Shown here: piece after piece, positions 8,222 to 16,756 of the stretch
How positions within the stretch are numbered: position 1 is the first letter of the stretch
Layout of the letters: each line of letters starts with the position of its first letter
NCBI GenBank assembly: GCA_016786615.1
Contig: JAEUVX010000009.1
Location: 124,001-188,000, forward strand
Reading direction: 5' to 3'
Length of the DNA: 64,000 bases
DNA from: Flavipsychrobacter sp.
Lineage (GTDB): Bacteria; Bacteroidota; Bacteroidia; Chitinophagales; Chitinophagaceae
Made by a program: the position numbers and the translations under genes
The notes under the pieces: model-generated
The model's database searches: none
What the model was told of the DNA's origin: nothing
What the model saw: only the letters and a program-made list of their open reading frames with translations

Positions 8222-9869
8222 AGAGGTTAATCGTTTTGCCTTTGGGGTATTTTACCGTGAAGGCTATTTTCTTTTTCGCTGTTTCGTTTGGTTTTACACT
8301 CAGTACCCATTTCACTTCGCCGGTTGTTTCTTCAAGTGTGCCGCCATCTGTATCGGTGTCTTCTATCACAATGTCTTTATCGCTGCTGATGGGTAGTTGC
8401 TCCAGCAGGGTTATGTTGACAGCTTCTTTGCGGGTATTGCGGATAGTTATATTGTATGCAAAAGTTTCTTTTACATTCGTACCGATAGTCTTCACGCTGC
8501 GCAGTTCTTTATCGCGTTCGCGGCGGATGATGATTTTCTTATCACGCCCCAGTGATATATTCATGGTGTCTTTGGTATTGCGCATATCTATATAGCCTTG
8601 GCCTACATAACTACCCTCGTAGAAGATGTTGGTTGTGGCAGGTATCAGGTTAAGGTCTTCCCAGTTGGTAATCTGTGCCTGCAGGAATGCATCTCTGTCC
8701 ATTTTAGGTACGGCAAAGTAGCGGTAGCTAGCGGGCAGTTCGTAACTTTTCACAGAAACGAGATGAGCCTGTCCGTCAGTTGGTATGGTATATGGCAGGT
8801 CTATATCAAAAGTAGTGCTGACGCCGCTGTTATTGGTTTGCACGTAGTTATCTATACTACCTTGTGCTAAATTAACACCTCTATTTCCATACACCCTTAT
8901 TCCATCAATAATGTATGCTGTACCACCCTCTCTTGCACCACCCAGCGACATGTTATTTGCGGGGGCATTTTTCTTGTTCAGATATCCTTCTCCATAAGCA
9001 ATAGGGTTGTAGAATGATAGATACCAAGGCTGCAGTGCAGGGGCTTGCGCACCCTCGCTTGGGTTGCCGGTAGATAATGAGATTTTTATTTTATCCCATT
9101 TCACACCGCTGTTCTGGTACACATTGGCTTTGTAAAAAAGCTTTACGGGATTTTTCAGGTCTTCTACGCGCAGGTCGTAAGATGGTGACCAGCCCGCATT
9201 GGGTACTACATAAGATATATTTACGTCTGAAGATGTAGCGCGTGGTGCGTAAAACTTAACAAGCAACTGACCGCCCGGCTGAAAATCTTTTTTCTTTTCT
9301 TCTTCCAGTTGCATACGCAGCAACGCAAGGCGTTCGTCTGTTTTCTTCAGCGTGGCATTCAGTTTGTCTTTTTCTGCCAGCAGACCTGAGAGGCGTGTTT
9401 TTATCAGGTCGAGCATTTTGGTAAGCTCTGCAACAGACAAACCACTTTGTGAGCCCGATACTTGTTTGTTCTGAGAAAGAACAGCTATCTGCTCGTTGGT
9501 AACGGCGAGCATATTGTTGGTGCCGGCGCGTCCGTTTTCTATAATATCTATACTATCCTGTATGGCGCGTGCTTGCGGAGAAAGTATCTGCGCTACCAGA
9601 AAATTGTTCTGGAAGGTAGCAGATTGTATCACCACGCCGTTATCGGCACCTATGTTCAGGCTTTGCTGATTTACATTGCCCGCTATATTGGTAAAGAGAA
9701 TTTCAGATTCGCCCTGTGGCAGATTGATTTTTGTACTGCTGCTGAGCTCGGCACCGTTCAGGAATATTGTCGCGTGTTTTATATCAACGCTTTGGCGTGT
9801 CTGTGCCCACATGTTATAGCCTGTTGCCAAAAGGAAACCGGCCATCAATACGTACTTTCGGTATAGCAT
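8220..9869 (-). CDS. MuiA-like protein (DUF4140/DUF4139), exported, 549 aa
   Basis: This is a mucoidy-inhibitor-A family protein. An N-terminal signal peptide ends near WAQ at about residue 23. A DUF4140-like domain follows, with VDIKHATIFLNGAELS. A coiled-coil segment lies around residues 130-205 (KTRLSGLLAEKDKLNATLKK and on), then the DUF4139 beta domain (WSPSYDLRVEDL, then KWDKIKISLSTGNP). The C terminus holds a GTLEETTGEVKW block. Between about 300 and 340 lies an insertion, TAYIIDGIRVYGNRGVN, resembling the plug-domain loop of TonB-dependent receptors. The biochemical role of the family is unknown. It is probably periplasmic or on the outer membrane. It is a single-gene unit with its own terminator. 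Confidence 0.85.
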   Translation of the reverse strand: MLYRKYVLMAGFLLATGYNMWAQTRQSVDIKHATIFLNGAELSSSTKINLPQGESEILFTNIAGNVNQQSLNIGADNGVVIQSATFQNNFLVAQILSPQARAIQDSIDIIENGRAGTNNMLAVTNEQIAVLSQNKQVSGSQSGLSVAELTKMLDLIKTRLSGLLAEKDKLNATLKKTDERLALLRMQLEEEKKKDFQPGGQLLVKFYAPRATSSDVNISYVVPNAGWSPSYDLRVEDLKNPVKLFYKANVYQNSGVKWDKIKISLSTGNPSEGAQAPALQPWYLSFYNPIAYGEGYLNKKNAPANNMSLGGAREGGTAYIIDGIRVYGNRGVNLAQGSIDNYVQTNNSGVSTTFDIDLPYTIPTDGQAHLVSVKSYELPASYRYFAVPKMDRDAFLQAQITNWEDLNLIPATTNIFYEGSYVGQGYIDMRNTKDTMNISLGRDKKIIIRRERDKELRSVKTIGTNVKETFAYNITIRNTRKEAVNITLLEQLPISSDKDIVIEDTDTDGGTLEETTGEVKWVLSVKPNETAKKKIAFTVKYPKGKTINL

Positions 9870-9936
9870 AAGTCTTCGTTTTTATGGTATTATGGTGCAA
9901 GTAACACCGATATTCCATAAAAACGAAGCAGGAAAG

Positions 9937-12228
9937 TCATCGTACTATCCTGATTTTAGCAAAGTTTAACATTATCTTCTTCTGCCCGTGGCCGCCACCA
10001 AACTCTATGGTTGCAATACGGTTGTTAGCGCCGCCCTCCAATGCTTTTATTTCGCCGAAGCCAAACTTCAGGTGTTCCACATTCATGCCTATCTGCATTT
10101 CCATAGGGTCGTCTGCTTTGAAGTCGGTAGATGGGGTGTGTGAAGCAGCAGCAGGTTTCTGCAGTTTTTCCGCCAGTTTTTTGAGGGATGGTGTGCGGTC
10201 GAAATTCTGGTTGAGCGTATTGCCCCATGCATTGACAGAACCCTGCGCACGATTGCTCATGCCTGTGAAAGTACGGTCGAGGTATTGTTCCGGAATTTCT
10301 TCAATAAAGCGGCTGGGTTCGTTTTGTACCAGGCTGCCAAAGCGATAACGGCTGTTGGCATAGGTAACCCACAGTCGGTCTTTAGCGCGTGTGATGGCAA
10401 CATAAAACAAGCGACGTTCTTCTTCAAGGTCGTTGCGGTCGTAAAGGCTCATTGCACTTGGAAAAAGGTTTTCTTCCAATCCTACATTGAACACACATGG
10501 AAACTCCAAGCCTTTTGCAGCATGTATGGTCATCAGTTTTACGACATCCTGATTTTCATCGTTGTTGGTATCTGCATCGGTAAGTAATGTAATCTGTTGT
10601 AGATAACTACCGAGCGATTTATCGCGAAGCTCACCTTCTTCATCCGGTGTTTCGGTAAACTCTTTGATAGAGTTCAGGAGTTCCTGTACGTTTTCGTAAC
10701 GTGCAAGGCCTTCCACAGATTTATCATTATACAACTCGTGAACAAGGCCTGTGTGTTTACCCACAGCAAAAGCTACATCGTAGGCGTTTTGTTTTTCGAG
10801 CATTATCTGGAAGCTCCTTACCATAGTGGTAAACTGCTCTATTGCAGATGCGGCAGCGCCTTTCAGCCCGCAGGCTTCGGGATGGTGCAGCATTTCCCAG
10901 AATGTTTTCTGGTGTTCGTTAGCCGCTATCAATACACGCTCTATACTGGTTTTGCCAATACCACGTGCAGGATAGTTGATAATACGCTTGATGTTTTCCT
11001 CATCCTGCTGATTGACGATGATACGCAGGTAAGAAAGGAAATCCTTTACTTCCTTGCGTTGATAGAAAGATATACCACCGTATAGTTTGTATGCAATATT
11101 CATACGGCGCAGGCTTTCCTCGAAAGAACGGCTCTGTGCATTGGTACGGTACAGTATGGCAAAGTCTTTATTATGGTAATGATTGCGCAGTTTCATTTCG
11201 GTAATGGCATCGGCCACAAAGCGGCCTTCGTCATTATCGGTAAGAGTACGCACCAGTATTATTTTCTCACCCTCGCTATTATCTGTCCACAGGTTTTTGG
11301 GTATCTGGTTTTTATTGTTCGATATTATCTTGTTGGCTACGTTCAGTATCGATTGTGTACTGCGGTAGTTCTGTTCCAGCTTCACCACTTTCACATCTTC
11401 ATAGTCGTCCTGAAACTGCAGGATGTTTTGTACCGTAGCACCACGGAAGGAGTAGATGCTCTGTGCATCATCGCCCACCACGCAAATATTTTCGTGCACG
11501 GCACCCAGCATTTTTATAATCTGGTACTGTGCTACGTTGGTATCCTGATACTCATCTATCAGTATATACTGAAAGCGGTGCTGGTATTTTGCCAGTACTT
11601 CGGGGAAGCGCACCAGCAGTTCGTACATCTTAAACAGCAGGTCGTCGAAATCCATCGCACCATTGCGGAAGCATTTGATGGCATACTGTTCATATATCTC
11701 ACCCATCAGCGGGCGGTTGCTGCGGGCATCTTCCTGTTGTATATGGTTATCCTGTTTGTAATGGTATGGGTTCAGCAAGCTGTTTTTAGCAGCAGATATA
11801 CGGTTGTACACATAAGCGGGCTTGTAATGCTTATCGTCAAGGTTCATGCCACTGATGATGCCTTTCAGTAACGATTTAGCATCATCGGTATCGTATATGG
11901 TAAAGTTATTGGGGTAGCCCAGTTTATTAGCCTCTGCACGTAGTATGCGTGCAAATACTGAGTGGAACGTACCGATGTACAGGTTGCGCGCCTCGGTATT
12001 GCCCAGTATTTTTTCAATACGTTCTTTCATTTCGGCAGCAGCCTTATTGGTAAAGGTGAGCGCCAGTATATTGAATGCATCCACACCGTGATGCATGAGG
12101 TGTGCTATACGTGTAGTAAGTACTTTGGTTTTGCCACTGCCTGCCCCCGCTACAATCATCAGCGGGCCATTAATATGTTCTACCGCCTCGCGTTGTTGTT
12201 CATTCAGCCCTTTCAGGTATTCTTGCAT
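9937..12228 (-). CDS. pcrA: UvrD/PcrA-type superfamily 1 DNA helicase, 763 aa
   Basis: This is an ATP-dependent 3'-5' DNA helicase acting in nucleotide-excision and replication repair. SF1A motifs appear in order: Q-motif LNEQQREAV, motif I GAGSGKT (28-34), motif Ia LTFTNKAA, motif II DEYQDTN, motif III GDDAQSIYSFRGA, motif IV QNYRST, motif V TIHAAKGLEFP, and motif VI VAITRAKDRL. The C-terminal region after about residue 690 ends in a Tudor-like segment (KFGFGEIKALEGG) typical of PcrA. Length is normal for PcrA/UvrD. The gene stands alone, and its -7 box ends 5 nt before the ATG. PcrA and UvrD cannot be separated with certainty here. Confidence 0.95.
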   Translation of the reverse strand: MQEYLKGLNEQQREAVEHINGPLMIVAGAGSGKTKVLTTRIAHLMHHGVDAFNILALTFTNKAAAEMKERIEKILGNTEARNLYIGTFHSVFARILRAEANKLGYPNNFTIYDTDDAKSLLKGIISGMNLDDKHYKPAYVYNRISAAKNSLLNPYHYKQDNHIQQEDARSNRPLMGEIYEQYAIKCFRNGAMDFDDLLFKMYELLVRFPEVLAKYQHRFQYILIDEYQDTNVAQYQIIKMLGAVHENICVVGDDAQSIYSFRGATVQNILQFQDDYEDVKVVKLEQNYRSTQSILNVANKIISNNKNQIPKNLWTDNSEGEKIILVRTLTDNDEGRFVADAITEMKLRNHYHNKDFAILYRTNAQSRSFEESLRRMNIAYKLYGGISFYQRKEVKDFLSYLRIIVNQQDEENIKRIINYPARGIGKTSIERVLIAANEHQKTFWEMLHHPEACGLKGAAASAIEQFTTMVRSFQIMLEKQNAYDVAFAVGKHTGLVHELYNDKSVEGLARYENVQELLNSIKEFTETPDEEGELRDKSLGSYLQQITLLTDADTNNDENQDVVKLMTIHAAKGLEFPCVFNVGLEENLFPSAMSLYDRNDLEEERRLFYVAITRAKDRLWVTYANSRYRFGSLVQNEPSRFIEEIPEQYLDRTFTGMSNRAQGSVNAWGNTLNQNFDRTPSLKKLAEKLQKPAAASHTPSTDFKADDPMEMQIGMNVEHLKFGFGEIKALEGGANNRIATIEFGGGHGQKKIMLNFAKIRIVR

Positions 12229-12233
12229 GGTTG

Positions 12234-12241
12234 CAAAGCTA
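12234..12241 (-). promoter_or_regulatory. Candidate -7 box of the helicase gene, 5 nt before the ATG
   Basis: On the minus strand the sequence reads TAGCTTTG, an exact TAnnTTTG match. It ends 5 nt before the ATG, the same spacing as at gpmI. Confidence 0.5.
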
Positions 12242-12271
12242 ATTGATTATTCGTTTTGGAATAAACGAGAA

Positions 12272-12994
12272 TCAATTCAAATATTTCCTTTTTATAGATA
12301 CTATTTTCAGTTTCACGCTATCATATATCAAACCGCCAAAAAGTACCGATGCGGCGAGCAATAATATATAAGAGCCGAATTGTAAATATCCGAAACCACC
12401 GGACAGGCAGCCAATAAAAAAGAACCCTATTATGGCACTGCGCAATTTGATAGATGATTGTAACCTGGCTACCTGTTCCGTCTTTTTATAAAAAAATAAC
12501 TGCGATAGTTCGATACCCAAATCGGTAAACAAGCCTGTAAGGTGTGTAGTGCGGACTACGGAACCGGAAATACTTGTTACTAACGCATTTTGCATGCCCA
12601 TAGCAAATAATAATGCATAGGCTATCGTGTGCGGGTTATTTAGTATTGTAGTATTGCTCTGCAAGCCTATACCGGTAATAATTACGATTTCCAGCAGGAT
12701 AGGTATTACATATTTATAACGTTCTTTAATCTTATATATGTATTCTACCAGAAAGCCTGATACAAATGCACCGATAAAAAAGAACAGGATATATAAAAGG
12801 TACTGAACCGCTTGTGATATATTGCTATTTACAAGCTCGTCTGCAAAAAACGCAAAGTGTCCTGTAAGATTAGTAGTAAGTGTATGTACTGCAAAGAAAC
12901 CGGCAACATTCACAACCCCTGCAACAAATGATAATAATGAAGCGAGTTTAAGATTGTGTATGAAAGTACGGCTTTTGCCCTCGTGCCTGAACAT
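12272..12994 (-). CDS. DUF1275 (YoaK-like) integral membrane protein, 240 aa
   Basis: This polytopic protein has about six hydrophobic helices. The family pattern is visible: LASLLSFVAGVVNVAGF near the start, then LTTNLTGHFAFFADEL, a central ALLFAMGMQNALVTSISG and VVRTTHLTGLFTDLGIEL. These glycine-rich repeats are typical of the DUF1275/YoaK group of inner-membrane proteins of unknown transport function. The gene lies 43 nt upstream of pcrA on the same strand, but pcrA has its own -7 box. It is divergent from batB. No ligand or regulation is visible. Confidence 0.85.
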   Translation of the reverse strand: MFRHEGKSRTFIHNLKLASLLSFVAGVVNVAGFFAVHTLTTNLTGHFAFFADELVNSNISQAVQYLLYILFFFIGAFVSGFLVEYIYKIKERYKYVIPILLEIVIITGIGLQSNTTILNNPHTIAYALLFAMGMQNALVTSISGSVVRTTHLTGLFTDLGIELSQLFFYKKTEQVARLQSSIKLRSAIIGFFFIGCLSGGFGYLQFGSYILLLAASVLFGGLIYDSVKLKIVSIKRKYLN

Positions 12995-13120
12995 AGGCTT
13001 TGTATTGCTCTATAAAGATAGTATTAATAAAATGCTATGCCATTACATTGATTTAAATGCAATGATGTTAAAGAAAAATAAAAATCATTGTGTGGTATTA
13101 GGTTAATATTACAGCAGGAT

Positions 13121-13128
13121 TAAATTTG
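13121..13128 (+). promoter_or_regulatory. Candidate -7 box of the batB-batC operon
   Basis: TAAATTTG matches TAnnTTTG exactly and ends 12 nt before the ATG at 13141. This argues against the in-frame TTG at 13126 being the start codon, because that codon lies inside the box. Confidence 0.5.
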
Positions 13129-13140
13129 CGTTCTACTATT

Positions 13141-14145
13141 ATGATGCGTTTCCAACATATATCTCACCTTTTTGCACTGGGGCTGATACCCGTGCTCGTG
13201 GTGCTGTTTGTATGGGTACTATATTGGCGAAAAGAAAAAATAAAGAAGCTTGGTGATGAACGCCTGATACAAACCCAGCTGATGGGCAGGATACCCGGGC
13301 GTGCTGCGTTGAAGTTTGTATTATATGCAGCTGCACTTACCACCATCATAATTGGATGGGCAAATCTGCAGAAAGCCGGTAAGGCAGCAAAAGTGCAGCG
13401 CAGGGGTATAGATGTAGTCGTAGCGCTGGATGTGAGTAAGAGTATGCTGGCACAGGATATACAACCCGACAGGCTGACACGTGCCAAGCAATTAGTGATG
13501 CGCATGATGGATAAGATGCAGAATGACAGGGTGGCATTGGTAGTATTTGCAGGCAGAGCCTATCTGCAGGTGCCGCTGACGGTTGACTATAGTGCTATGA
13601 AGATGATGCTGCAGAATGTAACACCTGATATAGTACCAACACAAGGTACTGTTATCAGCGAAGCAGTGGATATGGCCATGAATTCATTCTCTCAGAAAGA
13701 ACGCAAATACAAATCGTTGATAATAATAAGTGATGGCGAAGACCATGATGAGAATGCAGTATCGAAAATAAAAGAAGCAGCAGGTACAGGGGTAATAGTT
13801 CATACCGTTGGTATTGGTTCTCCACAGGGTAGTACTATATATGACCCTGCCACAAAAGGAGTGAAGATGGATGAGAACGGCAACCCTGTTATCAGTAAGC
13901 TGAATGAAGAAGCATTGCAACTGATGGCTGCAGCAGGTAACGGTACTTATTCGCAGTTGCGCAATACCGATGAGGTGGCTAATAAATTATCAGCATCTAT
14001 AGATGATATGGAGCAGAAGAACCTGGGTGCAGATGTATATACAGACTATAGCAGCTACTTCCAATACTTTTTACTGGCAGGTTTTGTATTGCTGCTGATA
14101 GAGTGGCTGATACCAAACGCAAATATGAAAACCAAAACTGCATGA
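13141..14145 (+). CDS. batB: Bat-type membrane protein with von Willebrand A domain
   Basis: The N terminus carries two membrane helices (about 10-28 and 58-75), followed by a VWA domain at about 90-290 and a C-terminal helix near 310-328. The MIDAS metal site is intact: DVSKS near residue 95, PTQGT further on and SDGED. This matches Bacteroidota BatA/BatB proteins, linked in other species to aerotolerance and envelope stress, whose exact mechanism is not known. The next gene, batC, overlaps by 4 nt (ATGA). The usual BatA, BatD and BatE partners are not next to it. I start the protein at 13141 because an earlier in-frame TTG falls within the -7 box. Confidence 0.85.
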   Translation: MMRFQHISHLFALGLIPVLVVLFVWVLYWRKEKIKKLGDERLIQTQLMGRIPGRAALKFVLYAAALTTIIIGWANLQKAGKAAKVQRRGIDVVVALDVSKSMLAQDIQPDRLTRAKQLVMRMMDKMQNDRVALVVFAGRAYLQVPLTVDYSAMKMMLQNVTPDIVPTQGTVISEAVDMAMNSFSQKERKYKSLIIISDGEDHDENAVSKIKEAAGTGVIVHTVGIGSPQGSTIYDPATKGVKMDENGNPVISKLNEEALQLMAAAGNGTYSQLRNTDEVANKLSASIDDMEQKNLGADVYTDYSSYFQYFLLAGFVLLLIEWLIPNANMKTKTA

Positions 14146-14882
14146 GGCTGTATTATTTCATATTGACACTGTTGGCTGTTGCATGTACGCATACCACCCG
14201 CGCCCAGTTTAAAAATCTGGTGAAAGATGGTAATAAGCTGTACGAGCAGAAGAAATATAAAGAAGCATCTGAAGCCTATATGAAGGCTTTGCAAAAAAAT
14301 CCCACATATACCCCCGGTGCATTTAACCTGGGAAATGCCTTGTACCAGCAGAAACAATACGATGGTACACGTAAGCTGATGGAGCAGGTAGTGAAGATGG
14401 ATAGCACACGCACCGGCAAGGCCGCTGCCGACTATAATATTGGTAATACATACATGGCAGAACAGAAATGGGAAGAAGCCATTGAAGCATATAAAAAGAC
14501 ATTGCGCAACAATCCGCAGGATGCAGATGCGAAGTATAACCTGAGTTACGCACAGCAAATGCTTAAAAAGAATGGCAGCGGCGGAAAGAATAATAAGGAT
14601 AATAAAGACAATAAGAACAAAGACAAACAACAAGACCAACAGAATAAGGATAACAAAGAAGACGATAAGAATAAAGACAAACAACAACAAGATCAGCAGG
14701 ACAAAGACAAGAAGGACGACAAAAAAGAAGAACAGGATAAGCGCCCGCAACCACAGCAAAGTAAGCTAAGTGAAAAGCAGGCAGAGCAATTGCTGAATGC
14801 ATTGCAACAAGAAGAAAAGAAGTTGCAGGACAAACATAAAAAAGCAAAAGGAACTCCTGTGAAGGTTGAGAAAGATTGGTGA
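14142..14882 (+). CDS. batC: BatC-like TPR protein with highly charged tail, 246 aa
   Basis: The start is the ATG at 14142, overlapping the batB stop as ATGA; it gives a clean signal peptide, MRLYYFILTLLAVAC to RAQ. Three TPR-like units follow at about 25-135 (KDGNKLYEQKKYKEASEAY, TPGAFNLGNALYQQKQYDG, EEAIEAYKKTLRNNPQDAD). From about 145 to 215 the protein is almost entirely Lys, Asn, Asp, Gln and Glu, and then a coiled-coil-like end follows. It is a periplasmic scaffold partner of BatB. The low-complexity DNA at 14572-14770 is A-rich and repetitive and could vary in length between strains. Confidence 0.8.
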   Translation: MRLYYFILTLLAVACTHTTRAQFKNLVKDGNKLYEQKKYKEASEAYMKALQKNPTYTPGAFNLGNALYQQKQYDGTRKLMEQVVKMDSTRTGKAAADYNIGNTYMAEQKWEEAIEAYKKTLRNNPQDADAKYNLSYAQQMLKKNGSGGKNNKDNKDNKNKDKQQDQQNKDNKEDDKNKDKQQQDQQDKDKKDDKKEEQDKRPQPQQSKLSEKQAEQLLNALQQEEKKLQDKHKKAKGTPVKVEKDW

Positions 14883-15242
14883 TGTTTTCAAATCCGAAAA
14901 TGCTAATTTCTAAATCCTAATTGTGCTGTTGTTGATTGCATATTGTTGAATAGAAATTGTAGTAACTGCATATACACATCACATCATCTTCATCATTCGG
15001 ATAATTTACTTTTACTTGTTACTTTCTACTTTTTACTAAACGAGGTTGTACACAACTTATCAACACAGGAAATTTTTTTTAAAAATAATTGCAATAAATT
15101 TTTTTAGTAGAGAAATTTCTTTTTAATATTGTGTTAAGGATTGTACTTACTAACCCATCCTTATAAAAGCCCGGAGGTCCACAACACCTGCCGGGTTTTT
15201 TCTTTTCTTTTTGAAAGCCTTTGCTGCAGCAGTTTTCAGCCG
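14883..15242. other. Intergenic gap of 360 bp with hairpin near its end
   Basis: This stretch is very AT-rich and has no convincing ORF. It contains a GTTGT-AC-ACAAC inverted repeat at about 15044-15055 with a nearby TTATCAACA resembling a DnaA box by one mismatch; I attach no weight to a single copy. A terminator-like hairpin with a long T-run lies at 15170-15210. The BatD/BatE genes that might follow batC are absent. Confidence 0.5.
15170..15210 (+). terminator. Terminator-like hairpin, possibly ending a small RNA
   Basis: CCCGGAGGT (15170-15178) pairs with ACCTGCCGGG (15186-15195) with one bulged G and a 7-nt loop. A run of T and C follows. It lies 288 nt after batC, too far to be its natural terminator, and just before the pseudouridine synthase gene. 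It could end a short RNA made from the gap or act as a leader attenuator. Confidence 0.5.
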
Positions 15243-15842
15243 ATGATAAAAATGAGTAAACAACAGTACTATATTTTTTACAAGCCCTACATGGTAATGT
15301 CGCAGTTTTCGCCCGAAGGTGAAAAACAGACACTGGCACATTATTTATCGCATTTAGCAAAAGATATTTACCCTGTCGGCAGATTGGATTATGATAGTGA
15401 AGGTTTGCTATTGCTTACAAATGATACCATACTAACCCACAGATTGCTTGAACCAAAGTTTGCGCATAAGCGTACCTATTGGGTACAGGTAGATGGTGAT
15501 GCAAGTGATGAAGCGATAGCACAACTTTGTAATGGTGTAATCATCAACAACAACGGAAAGGATTATAAAACGAAACCTGCTATTGCGAAAAAAATAAATG
15601 AGCCTGAAGTAACGGAAAGAAATCCGCCGATACGATACAGAAAAAATATTCCTACCAGTTGGATATCACTAACACTAACGGAAGGTAAAAACAGACAAGT
15701 AAGAAAGATGACAGCAAAAGTTGGTTTCCCTACATTGCGATTGATACGTTACAGCATCGGAAAAGTTACTATCGAAAATATGCAACCCGGAAAATGTATA
15801 GAAGTTGATAAAAACATTGTTCAAAAATTGCTGGCAAACTGA
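15243..15842 (+). CDS. Pseudouridine synthase, RsuA/RluB/RluE family
   Basis: This enzyme isomerises a uridine in rRNA to pseudouridine. The catalytic block GRLDYDSEGLLLLTND, with the Asp after GRL, lies at about residue 43. The RTYWV strand, the EGKNRQVRKM motif and RYSIGKV also fit the family. There is no S4 domain at the N terminus, so it resembles RluE in layout. Two starts are possible, 15243 and 15252; an upstream extension back to 15141 would have to run through the terminator hairpin and is rejected. About 199 aa, near the family minimum. The exact rRNA target cannot be read from the sequence. Confidence 0.88.
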   Translation: MIKMSKQQYYIFYKPYMVMSQFSPEGEKQTLAHYLSHLAKDIYPVGRLDYDSEGLLLLTNDTILTHRLLEPKFAHKRTYWVQVDGDASDEAIAQLCNGVIINNNGKDYKTKPAIAKKINEPEVTERNPPIRYRKNIPTSWISLTLTEGKNRQVRKMTAKVGFPTLRLIRYSIGKVTIENMQPGKCIEVDKNIVQKLLAN

Positions 15843-16141
15843 TAGCGGTAATTATTGGAATTTGTGTGGATAAATATGAAGCATTGTATATATCAACAAC
15901 CTGCATTTTGCGTTACATTGTAATAAAGTATAGAGGTAATGATAAAAATGTTTTTCCTGTCTGTCTGGATGTTGATATCAGGCATTAAAAAATATGATAT
16001 TCAAGATACTGTTAATACGAAGCGGCCATTGAAAAAGTAATAATCAAGCCTGTTTGTATTAAAAATGCCTTAAATCGTGTCATTTAACGGTTTATTTCTG
16101 CTATAATGGTATAGATAATATGGCTATTACAAAGCGTTGGT
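15843..16141. other. Intergenic region before adk
   Basis: AT-rich sequence without a convincing gene. A 33-codon frame at 15939-16040 (MIKMFFLSVWMLISGI then a Lys-rich end) has AGAGG upstream and a hydrophobic start, but nothing else supports it. The adk -7 box lies at the right edge. Confidence 0.4.
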
Positions 16142-16149
16142 TATTTTTG
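16142..16149 (+). promoter_or_regulatory. Candidate -7 box of the adk-obgE operon
   Basis: TATTTTTG matches TAnnTTTG exactly and ends 25 nt before the adk ATG at 16175. No clear -33 TTG is seen. Confidence 0.45.
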
Positions 16150-16174
16150 CAGCGTTAATCTTATTTCCTTTTTT

Positions 16175-16756
16175 ATGTTTAATCTGATATTGTTTGGCCC
16201 TCCGGGAAGTGGAAAGGGTACACAATCTGCCAACATTCTGGACACCTACAAATTGCAACACATCTCTACAGGAGATCTGCTGCGTGATGAAGTAAGCCGC
16301 CAGACACCACTGGGTGTAGAGGCAAAGAAGTATATGGACCAAGGTATGCTGGTGCCGGATGAAGTAGTGATAGGTATGATAAGCAGCAAAATAGATGAGA
16401 ACCCGCAGGCACGTGGTTTTATCTTTGATGGTTTTCCGCGTACAAAGGCACAGGCAGAGGCGCTTGATAAACTGCTGGAATTTAAAAATACTGAAATACA
16501 CCTGTTGCTTGCATTAGAAGTGCCTGAAGAAGAACTGGTGAAACGCCTTGTGAATCGTGGTATTACATCGGGCCGCAGCGATGATAATGAAGAAGTGATT
16601 GCAAAGCGCATCAAAGAATACTACGAAAAAACAGAGGCAGTGGCAGGGCATTATCATACCTTTGGCAAACTGGAACGCCTGAAAGGTGATGGTTCTATAG
16701 AAGAAACGTTCAAACTAATCTCTAAAGAGATAGATAAATATCTGCAACCCGCATAG
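16175..16756 (+). CDS. adk: Adenylate kinase
   Basis: Catalyses ATP + AMP to 2 ADP in the cytoplasm. The P-loop [10 protein letters not shown] is at residues 8-17, the AMP-binding STGDLLRDE block is near 32-40, and FDGFPRT is near 87-93. The LID segment is short ([19 protein letters not shown]), so this is the short, non-zinc form of about 190 aa common in Bacteroidota. The arginines of RLVNRG, SGRSDD and KRIKEYY are retained. The stop codon overlaps the GTG start of obgE by one base, so the two genes are translationally coupled. Confidence 0.97.
   Translation: MFNLILFGPPGSGKGTQSANILDTYKLQHISTGDLLRDEVSRQTPLGVEAKKYMDQGMLVPDEVVIGMISSKIDENPQARGFIFDGFPRTKAQAEALDKLLEFKNTEIHLLLALEVPEEELVKRLVNRGITSGRSDDNEEVIAKRIKEYYEKTEAVAGHYHTFGKLERLKGDGSIEETFKLISKEIDKYLQPA

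Noticed and set aside
11173-11871. 232-codon frame opposite the helicase
   Set aside because: Antisense of a well-supported pcrA/uvrD gene, with no motif of its own.
14055-14759. 234-codon minus-strand frame with long hydrophobic runs
   Set aside because: The Leu/Val/Phe-rich runs are the reverse reading of the Lys/Asp/Gln-rich tail of the TPR protein.
15044-15064. TTATCAACA near an inverted repeat, considered as a DnaA box or origin
   Set aside because: A single imperfect box in an AT-rich gap, with no dnaA, dnaN or box cluster near it.
15939-16040. 33-codon frame with a hydrophobic start before adk
   Set aside because: AGAGG lies upstream but there is no promoter, homologue or context to support a gene; mentioned only in the gap entry.
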